Origin: Yamagishiella unicocca
Taxonomy: Eukaryota; Chlorophyta; Chlorophyceae; Chlamydomonadales; Volvocaceae
Assembly: GCA_003116995.1 (NCBI GenBank)
Contig: BDSL01000091.1
Coordinates: forward strand, 1-64,000
DNA: 64,000 bases
Reading direction: 5' to 3'
The notes beneath the pieces were generated by a model. It searched no databases. It was not told the origin of the DNA and worked only from the letters and a program-made list of their open reading frames with translations. Shown here in pieces: positions 54,897 through 64,000 of the stretch (positions are counted from its first letter, which is position 1; every line of letters begins with the position of its first letter). The position numbers and the translations under genes were made by a program.

Positions 54897-56447
54897 GATG
54901 TGGGCCCGCTTCACTGCCCTGCACTGCACTGGGCTCCTGCGGTTCCATCCAGCGCGAGTAGGGCCCGGTGGCGCGCAGGGCCGGGTGGGTCGTGTTTTTA
55001 TTTTATTGCTGTTCGCCTGGCGGGATGTGGGTAATACCATCCTTGTGCTTGGAGCTGTGGCGGGATGTGGGTAATACCATCCTTGTGCTTGGAGCTGTTA
55101 CAGTGTCTGGGTGTTGATGAGACACCAGTGATGATAGCGGTACCTTATGTGGGCATCACCACCTACCGGCCCCTGGCCCGTTGTGTACGTATTGGCGCAT
55201 AGGAAACTATAACCATGTCCTGTACGCTAGCTGTTTTGTGTGCAAGCGGCGTTGCTCCGTGTATATCCTCACAGCGCTGCTGGTCGCCCTCACATCCAAA
55301 GCAACCCACGCCGTGGGTGCTGGAGGGATGGGAGGTCGTTCGCGCCGGTTGGTGGTTAATGATGCGGAATGACGAGCACGATTACAGCCGGGCAGGTTCA
55401 CATGCGACATCGAGCGCCGGATGCCGTATTGGGGCAGCAGCCAACACGCGAGAATATGTGCGAACCCCATAATGTCTAACAATGTGCTAATAATATGATG
55501 GCGATAATGTGCGGGCACGTGTATTTAACGTTGCCGCCCCTGTACTTTATGGAGGCCTGCGATCTTGCTTGCAGCAAAGTATTAAATCTCCGGAAGCACG
55601 GAGCGTGAACATGGCGCGCTGGCTGGCATCTGGATGCACCTGGTTGGGCAGAAGTGGCGCAGCTGTGGCCGATGTCTAGTGTCCAGGGTACCGCCGGTAT
55701 GCGGGATCGAAGGCCGTTAGGTACTTGCGGGCCTGGGAAGCGCCGTTCCCGCTGGAGCTCCAAACTGTTAACGGACAACTGCCGTACGGCAGGCAGGGAC
55801 TGAATCCATCCTCAAGGCTCCCGCCCGCTGTCCGTCGACAGCAGCGACCGAATTTCAAAAGTCGCTCAGCTGCGTCGCAGCCAGTGGCTTCGCTGCCCTT
55901 CCACGCTCCTTCTTTTGTTCGTTTTGATCACGGTGGCCTCTCTAGCCGCCAAACCCTTCGCCACCAGCTGCAGGAACCCAGCCCCGCCACCTGCACCCCG
56001 CTGCATCCAGCAGCCTCCAGGGCTCCTACGCATAGCCGCCTCAAGTCCCACACCACCCCCACCACCACCCCCGTTTCTCCAGCCACATGGGTTGCTTCGC
56101 CTCATGTCTCAAACACGCGTCGTGCCTCTACGCCAGCCCCGCCACATGCGACCGGAACAGACACACCGCAACCTACCGTCGGCGTATCGCAATGACGCGG
56201 CAGGCGGTTGAGAGCCCGGCCAGCCAGGCAGTCGAACAGCGACACCAACGCACTCTGGCACGGTGTTCGTTGGAGCAACGGTCCACCACCACTCACCACT
56301 GTAACAAGTACCGTACAACAACAACCATCCATTGATCCATCCGCCCAACCGTCCTTCCATCCGCCCAACCGTCCACCCATGGGCGTGGCTGGGCATTCTT
56401 GTTTGAGGCTGCGAGACCGTCTTCACAGACTACCGCCCCGTTCTTCC

Positions 56448-58548
56448 TCAGTCGGTGACGGTGTATTTGGCGAAGAGGTTGTCTGGGTTGGTCATGGCCT
56501 TGAACTCCAGGGCGGTGCCGGATGGATCATGGAAGAACATGGTCCACTGGGCGGCGGGCAAACAGGGCCCACAGGGGGGTAACATTAAAGAACCGGACAC
56601 TCGACACAGGGGGGGTGGAGTATAAGGGAGTAAACAGTGTGAATCGACAGAGCGAAATGGTGTTGCGGCGGGTGGGTGGCCTGGACTGCGGGGATGCGGG
56701 AGGTGCAAGGGTAATGGCCGGCCAGCGGGCGGGAGCGCGGAAAGAAATAATCCCCCACGCGTACATCTGTAGGATGGTTGCATGCCTTTTGGGGTGTGTG
56801 GAGTTAGGGGATCGACGGGGCGGCCAACCCGGCATTTAGGCATCAAGCCGGTATCCAACCGGTATCCAACCGTTAGCAAACCGGTATCAAACCGGTATCA
56901 AACCTGTAGCAACTCCCGCGGCCGGGGCCGTCGGTCTGTTCGCACCTGCTCTCCTGGCTTGCCTGGGAAGCGCAAGTGCGGCTCGATCACAAACTTGACA
57001 CCTTTGGCCTGAGGCGGACACAGCGCGGCAGGAGACGACGGAGGAGACGAACCATTGATGTTGTTGTGCTTGTTACAGTGGGCTCCAGACCTTATCAGAT
57101 AGAGCCATCGGGCGCGTCGCTGACACTGGGTGTGTGTGTGGCGCAAAAAGGCCCGGTTACACGACATGGGTATAATAGCTGGGGCATTGCCTTCGGACGG
57201 CGGCGGGGGCGGCGGGGGCACGTTGGACGCCCGGGTGGCTACTGCCGGGTGGCTTGCGGTGGGCTGTCGCTCGTGGCTGTAGCTGCCGTGACCGTAAGTG
57301 ACCGAGCTGAGGAGAACGCCGAGACGCAAGGAGTCGGCTGAGGGGGTAGGGCGGTCCGGACGCAACTCCCCTGCCCTCCCTGCCTCAAACCCACAGAACG
57401 TCACCGGCCCCCCAACAGCTATGCACCCCCTACCATTCCCATGTCTAATTACCGGTCCTTTTACATACCCCCCAGCAGCCCGCACCCACCATCCCACCCC
57501 ACAGACGGGGGCCTTCTGGGCAGCGGCCCCCAAAAAGTTAGCTAATCGGTTTTACTTGTCGGTGCCGACCCACGGCTTTCCTCTCATACCCCACCCCAAC
57601 CCCGTCACCCACCCACGGGTTTTACTCATTGCCCCCCCAGCCCTCCCCCCCTTCACCCGCAGCTGCTCCGCCAGCTGGTGAAACTGCTCCACGGACAGCG
57701 CCGCTCCGAAGTGCGGCACAGGCACCGGGTCGCCGTCAACCGCGTTGTGGCTGGAGGCGGCGTTGTAGCCGCGGACCAGGTGCGCAACAATCTGGGTTGG
57801 GATGGGGGGGGGGGGTGGCATAAAAACCGTTGACGCGAAAGGACAGAATAATTGGCGCATGGTCGGCGGGCGCCTAGTTTGTGGGGTGGGTGTGGGGGGG
57901 GAAGGTGCCCCGATGCGGGGGTTTAGGGGAAGTGCCCCGACAAGGGGCTTGGGGGTAGGTGTAAACAGAGGCGACGAGGAGGGCGAGGGAATGGGGTCAA
58001 TGGAGGGAGGGAGGGGCGGGGCCGGATTGGTGTCCCTCCCAACACGCAATATCACCCACCGGCTACCTCATCGGATCATGCCTATAGCCTGCCCCCGACC
58101 CCGACCCCCAACCCCGCGAACTCCCCAAACAGCAACCCAAACACGCGGCCGAGATTCGCAGCGCGGGCCTCGCATTCCCGAACCTTCACACCGGGGGCAG
58201 CAGCCAGCATGGATCCCTCACGTGCGGTTTTCCGTTGATGACACCCTCAACCAACCAACTAACCAACCAACGCTCAACCCGACCTGGTGCCCGAAGAGGT
58301 TGAAGTCCACCCACGTGGCCGCGGAGCGCCCCTCCGGACACCCTAGGACCCTGAGGTGAGAGCGCCGTACCGGGCAGGATGGGTAACAAGCCAGCAGCCG
58401 TTCGAAAGCGCTGTTATTTTAACTGCTGCCCATTTCTCCATCGCATTTTTGTCCGTTGCCTGTTCGGATGATCTTACCCTCCGTAGAATTCCCTGGCTTC
58501 CTGGATGTCCCGCACGGGGAAGGCTATGTGGAACGGAGGGATGCTCAT
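56448..58548 (-). CDS. VOC-superfamily protein, predicted extradiol-dioxygenase-like
   Basis: Five exons (58548-58478, 58350-58284, 57791-57657, 57008-56946, 56546-56448) join in phase into 144 aa, the full length of the small glyoxalase/bleomycin-resistance fold family known as predicted extradiol dioxygenase (COG3565-like). Motifs: PFHIAFPVRDIQEAREFYG at the N-terminus, GCPEGRSAATWVDFNLFGHQ, DGDPVPVPHFG, KGVKFVIEPHLRFPGKPGEQ, and WTMFFHDPSGTALEFKAM near the end. The histidines in PFHIAF and VPHFG and the Glu in ALEFKA are candidate metal ligands. The substrate is unknown, so the activity is inferred from the fold only. There is no targeting peptide, so a cytosolic location is likely. It is divergently transcribed from the VPS9 gene 425 bp away. 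Confidence 0.9.
57046..57094. repeat. Dispersed repeat shared with 32825-32872
   Basis: GACGAACCATTGATGT followed by CTTGTTACAGTGGGCTCCAG; it lies in VOC intron 3. Confidence 0.65.
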
Positions 58549-58973
58549 AGCGACAGCTAGGTGGCGACGGCTGGGAAGTGGGGCAGTCCGATGGTAGTTG
58601 GATTGGTGTGGGTGGCGGTTTGAGTGGACCAAGTTTCAGTTTATGAGTAATGGGGGTGAAAAAGCTCGGCATTGGAATTCAACAAGGTCTGCTAGTCCCA
58701 TGACGACGCGAGCGCTCGTGCACGGCGTACATTACCTACTACAAGCTCGACATACGCATCCAAACTAGGCGATCACTGCTTCATGGTTGACATTGACACA
58801 AATGCCTCTCTGCTTTTCATAAGAATGGGAGTACAGTTACGACCGCGGGACGTTTTGCACGGGCTGATAGATGAACCTGTCACAACCTTATAGTACCTAG
58901 GAATATTGGAAAAGCTCAAATTGCCTGAGGGTAACCGTGACAGGAGCGACAGCGGCAGGGTCAAGGAGGAAAA
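58549..58973. promoter_or_regulatory. Divergent intergenic region (VOC - / VPS9 +)
   Basis: Only 425 bp separate the two start codons, so it must hold both promoters and 5' UTRs. No clear TATA box is visible on either side. It is less GC-rich than the flanking exons. Confidence 0.5.
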
Positions 58974-61520
58974 ATGGCGGACGAGTTGTTCCAGGCGTCT
59001 ACCTCGCAGCTTTCTTTTGAGAAGTTCATTAGCACGATCAACCAGGAACAGGCCAAGGATCTAGTCCGAAGCATCAACCAGTGAGTCGGTGCCCCACAAC
59101 CGCTCGCATCGGCCGGGTGGACCGGCAGCAGCTTGTATGACGCGTATTTGCTGCCTGCACGCAACAGGTTCATGAAGAATTTTCGCAAGAGGGTTCCCGA
59201 CAGTGAAACTGATGCCCGGGAGGTCCAGGACTTCCTCACGTCCATGGAGCAGTCGTTTGCGAAGCATCCATTGTGGGCGGGCAGCACTCGGGCAGAGCTG
59301 GACAATGCCGTGGAGGTAGGCAAGCTTCTGCGGCTTCGCTAGGACGGGCCGAGACTTGGGGGCGCGGGTGTTGCAGTCGAGCGGAAAGCGCGTGGAGTAG
59401 TTTTTCGCCTGCCGGGATTCGATTCCTTGACCACAGAACTTTACTATTGCGTGCGCTAGTAGGTGGAGGCGAGAGGTGAGGCAAAAGTGGGCCATGTGAG
59501 GTGTCGGAACCCTACCCAACAAAGCCGCCCTTTCCCTACCTCTCTCCTCTTCTGCCGGATCGTATGCCCACCCCCATCCGTGAAACCTCCCCCCAGCATA
59601 CACACACAGCCACACACATACACACACATATACATATCCGGTAAATGAACTTAACCCGACATGTTACGTGCGCTCATCGACCCTCTCTTGTCACGCACCT
59701 CCGGCGCCACCTCCGCACCCTCTCCCCGCCCCGCCCCCACCCCCGCCCCCGCCCTCGGCCCTCTCACCCCAGGGCCTCGAGAAGTACCTCATGACTAAGC
59801 TGTACGACAGGACGTTCGCCGTGGACCCGCTTGACCGCGAGCGCGACGCGGTCCTCGCGCGGCGGCTGGCGGCGCTGGCGGGTTTCATCTCCCCGGCGCA
59901 GCTGGAGGTGTCACCGCAGCTGCAGGGGCCTCTGGCGGCGGACGAGGGCGGCCAGCTGGCGGCGGCGGAGAAGGAGCTGCGGAGGATGGCGCTGTACAAG
60001 GCGAGGAAGGGAGGGGGCGGGGAGCGGGGGGTGGGAGGGAGGGAGGGGGCGGGGAGCAGGGGGTGGGAGGGGGGGAGGGGCCGGGGAATAAAGTGAGGGC
60101 GGGGGGGAGGGAGGGAGGGAGGGACAGAGGGGGTTTCGGGCAAGGGATGTAACGGGGGCCGGTCAGGTTGGGGGCGTTGGGGCAGCGAGGAAGGGGCAGG
60201 GGGCCGGCCTGGGTGGGTGGGGTGGGGGCCGGTCGGGTTGTGGGTGGCTGGGCGGCTGGGTGGGTGGCTGGGTGGGGGAAGGTCTGGGTGGGTGGGTAGG
60301 TGGCTGTTCAAGTGGTTGGGTGGCTGGTTGGGTGGTTGGGTGGCTGGTTGGGTGGGTGGCTGGTTGGGTGGGTGGGTGGGTGGGTGGGTGGGTGGGTGGG
60401 TGGGTGGGTCGCAAGGCAACGGGGGGTTCTCACCAACTGGGCGGGGACGAGAAGACCTGGTTGCACGACACAGGAAACGGAGGGCATACATTTCCAAAGG
60501 GGGAGGGAAGTTTAAGCCACGCCCGGTGGCGTCCCCCAGGGTTTCACCCTTAACCCCGCACTCAGCGGCCCCTCCCCTCCCACCCCTGCAACTCACCATG
60601 CGCCCCCAGAGCCCCCGTGACAAGCTCGTCCAGATCCTCAACTGCTGCAAGATCATCAACGGCTTCATCACTAGCAAGAGGGCGGGGGCAGGTGCGTGGG
60701 TTTGGTGGCGGGGCCCGGTGCGTGGGTTTGGTGGCGGGGCCCGGTGCGTGGGTCGCTCCGCGGCGTCGGGTGGCAGGGTATGGGGCTGTGTCGAGAGGCG
60801 ACGGTTGCGGGTGTGGGGAGAAGGGAAAGGGTCCTGCAGTCCTGCAGCTGCATCGGGGGCCTCCGTCATTGAGCCAGCTGAGCTCCGTGTGGGTTGGCGC
60901 CCGCGCAACCGCCTAACCGCCCAACCGCCCAACCGCCAACCGCCAACAGGCGCCGATGACTTCACTCCCACGCTCATCTACGCGGCCATCAAAGCGCGGC
61001 CTGAGGTACGGCAGCGGTGACGTGGCGTACGGCATCGGGAGGGAGGGCGGGAGGGAGGGGGCTCCGGCCGCGGGAGGCGAGCACCGACGGGCGGTGCTAA
61101 CGGGTGGCTCCGAAACACACGGGTGTGTGTGTGTGTGAGGGCACCGCCGGGTGGTGCGGGCGCGCGGGCGGCCTCCTTCCGAGACCCCGGAGGCTGGCCG
61201 GATATGGCCTCCAGCGCCCGGTGTCCTGACGTCAGCCACCATGCCGCTAGCGTCCCAGGGGGCCACCTGCGGCTGCTGGTGCACCAGGACGGCTGCGTGG
61301 CTGCATTCGTCAGACGGACCTTAGAGTGTATATTGTATTGTACCTGGGATGCAGTCGGCAGAGGTGGCTGGAGCCTCACCGCCACGCCACTGAGTGTCGT
61401 CGGCACGTGCGGGTTCCAAAGTGCGGGTTCCAAAGTGCGGGTTCCAAAGTGCGGGTTCCAAAGGGCATCTCTCCAGTTGGTTCCACTCGCTGAGGAGACC
61501 TCTTTCGCTGGAGGCCAGAT

Positions 61521-61551
<31 letters not shown>

Positions 61552-62486
61552 TTCGCACGCGGTAAGAGTCCCCCCTCCTCCCTCCCCCCCCCCTCCTCCC
61601 TCCCCCCCCTCCTCCCTCCCCCCCCTCCTCCCTCCCCCCTCCTCCTCCCTCCCCCCCTCCTCCCTCCCCCCCCTCCTCCCTCCCCCCTCCTCCTTCCCCC
61701 TCCCCCTCCCCCCCCGCCAGTCCCTCGCCTCCAACCTGGCTTTCATCGAGCGCTACCGCCACGGCTCCCGCCTTAGCGGCGAGGCGTCGTACTTCTTCGT
61801 ACAAATGGTGGGTTTGAAAGGAAACCCGTAGTTCGGCACCGAACAGATGGTGGGTAAGCGGCTGGAGCTGCCTGCACCTGCCGTCCCCGGTGTAGCACAA
61901 CTGGCGGGAGCATCAGGGCTGAGGGGGCATCAGGGCTGAGGGGGCATCAGGGCTGAGGGGCATCAGGGCTGAGGGGGCATCAGGGCTGAGGGGCATCAGG
62001 GCTGAGGGGCATCAGGGCTGAGGGGGCATCAGGGCTGAGGGGTTCCAGGACCTACCGACCACGCCCTCGCGCTTCATAACCCCACAATGACTTAGAAGCC
62101 TTCCATCAGTATTTCGAACGTATGCGGGTTTTGCCCACCTACCAAACCGCACTTTCCTCAGCTCTCTTGCCGCCCCGTCCCCATCTCAATTCTCAAAACG
62201 TCTGTTCTAAACGGGTTTTTCTGGCATCCACGGGTCTTCCTCGAAAGTCGAAACCCCCCATCTCCCCCCCCAACCCAGTTCTCCAGCATGCATCTTAAAA
62301 TGTCTGTTCTAAACGGTTTTTTCGGGCATCCACGGGTCTTCCTCGAAACCCACCCCGCAGCAAGGCGCCACCACCTTCCTGGAGACGCTGACCACCTCCT
62401 CGCTTGCCGGCTGCGACCCGGACGAGTTCATCGCGCACATGCTGGCGGCGGGGGCCATGACGGAGGCGGAGCTCAGCGAGGGGCAG
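58974..62486 (+). CDS. VPS9: VPS9-domain Rab5-type guanine nucleotide exchange factor, 3' end not seen
   Basis: Activates Rab5-class GTPases on endosomes by GDP release. Exons seen: 58974-59080, 59168-59315, 59773 to about 60000, 60610-60691, 60950-61005, 61721-61807, 62361-62486; phases agree and give 278 residues. Motifs: FMKNFRKRVPD, SFAKHPLWAGSTRAELDNAV, EGLEKYLMTKLYDRTFA, FISPAQLEVSPQLQ, SPRDKLVQILNCCKIING, GADDFTPTLIYAAIKARP (with the family's conserved Asp), NLAFIERYRHGSRLSGEASY (with the conserved Tyr), and TFLETLTTSSLAG. The C-terminal exons are missing: a 1.2-kb minisatellite follows the last exon and I find no further exon before the window ends. The exon 3 donor appears to be GC (AAG|GCGAGG), or a GT 36 bp later, also in phase. 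The ATG follows GGAGGAAAA. Confidence 0.9.
60215..60412. repeat. GGGTGGCTGGGT/GGGT repeats, VPS9 intron 3
   Basis: Degenerate GGTGGCTGGTTGGGTGGGT units pass into a pure (GGGT)n run at about 60368-60408. They may form G-quadruplexes in the transcript. Confidence 0.85.
60691..60752 (+). repeat. 27-bp repeat copying the exon 4 donor of VPS9
   Basis: GGTGCGTGGGTTTGGTGGCG and the rest of a 27-bp unit occur twice from the exon 4/intron boundary, with the first 10 bp a third time. The donor GTGCGTGGG is therefore present three times at 27-bp spacing. Confidence 0.85.
61575..61700. repeat. CTCCTCCCTCCCCCC repeats before an acceptor
   Basis: About ten pyrimidine units of 9-14 bp end about 20 bp before the exon 6 acceptor at 61720. 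Confidence 0.9.
61915..62042. repeat. 16/17-bp repeat in VPS9 intron 6
   Basis: Eight copies of GGCTGAGGGGGCATCAG, varying by one G. Confidence 0.9.
62196..62247. repeat. Intronic repeat family 1, copy in VPS9 intron 6
   Basis: AAAACGTCTGTTCTAAACGG then GCATCCACGGGTCTTCCTCG. A second copy follows 36 bp later. Confidence 0.8.
62283..62350. repeat. Intronic repeat family 1, second copy, ending at an acceptor
   Basis: It starts CCAGCATGCATCTTAAAATG and ends CTTCCTCGAAACCC, 10 bp before the exon 7 acceptor (CCCCGCAG at 62360). Confidence 0.8.
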
Positions 62487-63706
62487 GTGGGACGGGAGGG
62501 CGAGCAGGGAGGGAGGGGCAGGTGGGACGGGAGGGCGAGCAGGGAGGGAGGGGCAGGTGGGACGGGAGGGCGAGCAGGGAGGGAGGGGCAGGTGGGACGG
62601 GAGGGCGAGCAGGGAGGGAGGGGCAGGTGGGACGGGAGGGCGAGCAGGGAGGGAGGGGCAGGTGGGACGGGAGGGCGAGCAGGGAGGGAGGGGCAGGTGG
62701 GACGGGAGGGCGAGCAGGGAGGGAGGGGCAGGTGGGACGGGAGGGCGAGCAGGGAGGGAGGGGCAGGTGGGATGGGAGGGCGAGCAGGGAGGGAGGGGCA
62801 GGTGGGACGCGAGGGAGGGGCAGGGAGGGAGGGGCAGGTGGGATGGGAGGGCGAGCAGGGAGGGAGGGGCAGGTGGGACGGGAGGGCGAGCAGGGAGGGA
62901 GGGGCAGGTGGGACGGGAGGGAGGGGCAGGGAGGGAGGGGCAGGTGGGATGGGAGGGCGAGCAGGGAGGGAGGGGCAGGTGGGACGGGAGGGCGAGCAGG
63001 GAGGGAGGGGCAGGTGGGACGGGAGGGCGAGCAGGGAGGGAGGGGCAGGTGGGACGGGAGGGCGAGCAGGGAGGGAGGGGCAGGTGGGACGGGAGGGCGA
63101 GCAGGGAGGGAGGGGCAGGTGGGATGGGAGGGCGAGCAGGGAGGGAGGGGCAGGTGGGACGGGAGGGAGGGGCAGGGAGGGAGGGGCAGGTGGGATGGGA
63201 GGGCGAGCAGGGAGGGAGGGGCAGGTGGGACGGGAGGGACGGGAGGGCGAGCAGGGAGGGAGGGGCAGGTGGGATGGGAGGGCGAGCAGGGAGAGAGGGG
63301 CAGGTGGGACGGGAGGGACGGGAGGGCGAGCAGGGAGGGAGGGGCAGCTGGGAGGGGAGGGTGAGCAGGGAGAGAGGGGCAGGTGGGACGGGAGGGACGG
63401 GAGGGCGAGCAGGGAGGGAGGGGCAGCTGGGAGGGGAGGGCGAGCAGGGAGAGAGGGGCAGGTGGGACGGGAGAGACGGGAGGGCGAGCAGGGAGGGAGG
63501 GGCAGGTGGGACGGGAGGGCGAGCAGGGAGGGAGGGGCAGGTGGGACGGGAGGGAGGGGCAGCTGGGAGGGGAGGGCGAGCAGGGAGAAAGGGGCAGGTG
63601 GGACGGGAGGGACGGGAGGGCGAGCAGGGAGGGAGGGGCAGGTGGGACGGGAGGGCGAGCAGGGAGGGAGGGGCAGGTGGGACGGGAGGGAGGGGCAGGG
63701 AGGGAA
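62476..63706 (+). repeat. 35-bp minisatellite repeating the exon 7 end and donor of VPS9, about 35 units
   Basis: The unit is a copy of the exon end GAGGGGCAG plus GTGGGACGGGAGGGCGAGCA and a GGGAGG run. CAG|GTGGGA recurs in most units, so dozens of potential donors line up. The 35-bp length shifts frame by one per unit or two (35 = 3n+2). The array lacks stops on both strands and generates spurious ORFs of more than 400 codons. Variant units (GATGGGA, AGCTGGGAGGGG) become commoner toward the right end. Confidence 0.95.
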
Positions 63707-64000
63707 TGCACAATGCAGGGAGGGAGGGGCGGAGAGGGAGGCGGAAGGAAGGGGAGGTGTAGGGAGGGAGGGGCTGCTGGCTGCGGCTATGGGCGGCCGC
63801 ATTGGTGGATACCTTGGTGTCTCCTCCATGCCAGTACGGCAGTCGTCATCGTCGCTCGTTTGGGGGCGGGCTTCGCGCCGTACGGCCTCGCCGCACTGGC
63901 CCCCCCTGCCCCCAACCCCTAATCCTAAATCGCCTATTCCGCTGAGCTTCGTGAAGACCACAACCGCCACAACCACCACAAGCACCAACCTCACCTGAAT
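63707..64000. other. End of window, intron or 3' part of the VPS9 gene
   Basis: No exon with a matching phase and VPS9-family sequence is recognisable. The frame after the array would continue only through repeat-like and low-complexity sequence. Confidence 0.4.

Larger units (their letters stand above)
54471..56447. other. Intergenic region downstream of the TPR gene
   Basis: No gene is recognised. At 54515-54715 about ten degenerate units of a GTGAAGTACGGCTGCTGCC repeat follow the stop codon. A copy of intronic repeat family 1 lies at 54839-54896. A 51-bp direct duplication with core GCGGGATGTGGGTAATACCA spans about 55018-55097. The rest, to the VOC stop codon, shows only chance open frames. 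Confidence 0.5.

Noticed and set aside
62309..63998. Open frames of 400-560 codons on both strands (Gly/Arg/Glu-rich and Pro/Ser/Leu-rich)
   Set aside because: They are translations of the 35-bp minisatellite, which lacks stops in every frame. They start or end in flanking intron and have no homology-like sequence.

Overview
The window looks like nuclear DNA of a volvocalean green alga (Chlamydomonas/Gonium/Volvox group). Evidence: GC-rich DNA, genes broken into many short exons by long repeat-filled introns, strongly GC-ending codons, a receptor-like TKL kinase of algal style, a CHASE-domain guanylyl cyclase, and short intronic runs of CCCTAAAA, the Chlamydomonas-type telomere repeat. All gene models were assembled by hand from GT-AG (occasionally GC-AG) junctions, reading-phase agreement and motif continuity; there is no transcript evidence.

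Layout. 1-4.7 kb: no firm gene, only dispersed repeats and doubtful coding scraps. 4.7-17.6 kb (-): one 16-exon gene for a membrane TKL protein kinase (signal peptide, ectodomain, TM helix, complete kinase domain). 17.8-24.0 kb (+): a Ty3/gypsy-type LTR retrotransposon with a 5-bp target duplication, inserted into one copy of a roughly 330-bp tandem duplication 268 bp upstream of the kinase start codon; its 3' end is damaged. 25.9-29.8 kb (-): six-exon SepSecS, the last enzyme of selenocysteinyl-tRNA synthesis. 30.1-32.4 kb: a 185-codon ORF (-) and a cluster of exon-like pieces (+), none recognised. 35.6-47.4 kb (+): a CHASE-domain receptor guanylyl cyclase in at least 16 exons, including 18-bp and 11-bp microexons. 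52.0-54.5 kb (+): a predicted dually acylated protein with a TIR-like N-terminal domain and kinesin-light-chain-type TPRs. 56.4-58.5 kb (-): a five-exon VOC/extradiol-dioxygenase-like protein of 144 aa. 59.0 kb to beyond 62.5 kb (+): a VPS9-domain Rab5 GEF, divergent from the VOC gene, with no final exon seen before the window ends.

The genes do not form an operon-like unit. Two are membrane receptors with cytoplasmic signalling enzymes (kinase and guanylyl cyclase), one is a probable membrane-anchored TIR/TPR scaffold, and one is an endosomal GEF; SepSecS and the VOC protein are metabolic.

The most unusual signal is in the introns. Tandem repeats sit at or near 5' splice sites, and in several cases copy the splice site itself. 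In the cyclase, a 42-bp unit containing the end of an exon plus its donor is repeated so that nine donors lie in one reading phase, each adding 14 residues inside the catalytic domain. The VPS9 gene has a 35-bp array of about 35 units and a shorter 27-bp array of the same kind. Several short dispersed repeat families are also shared between introns of the SepSecS, cyclase, TPR, VOC and VPS9 genes.
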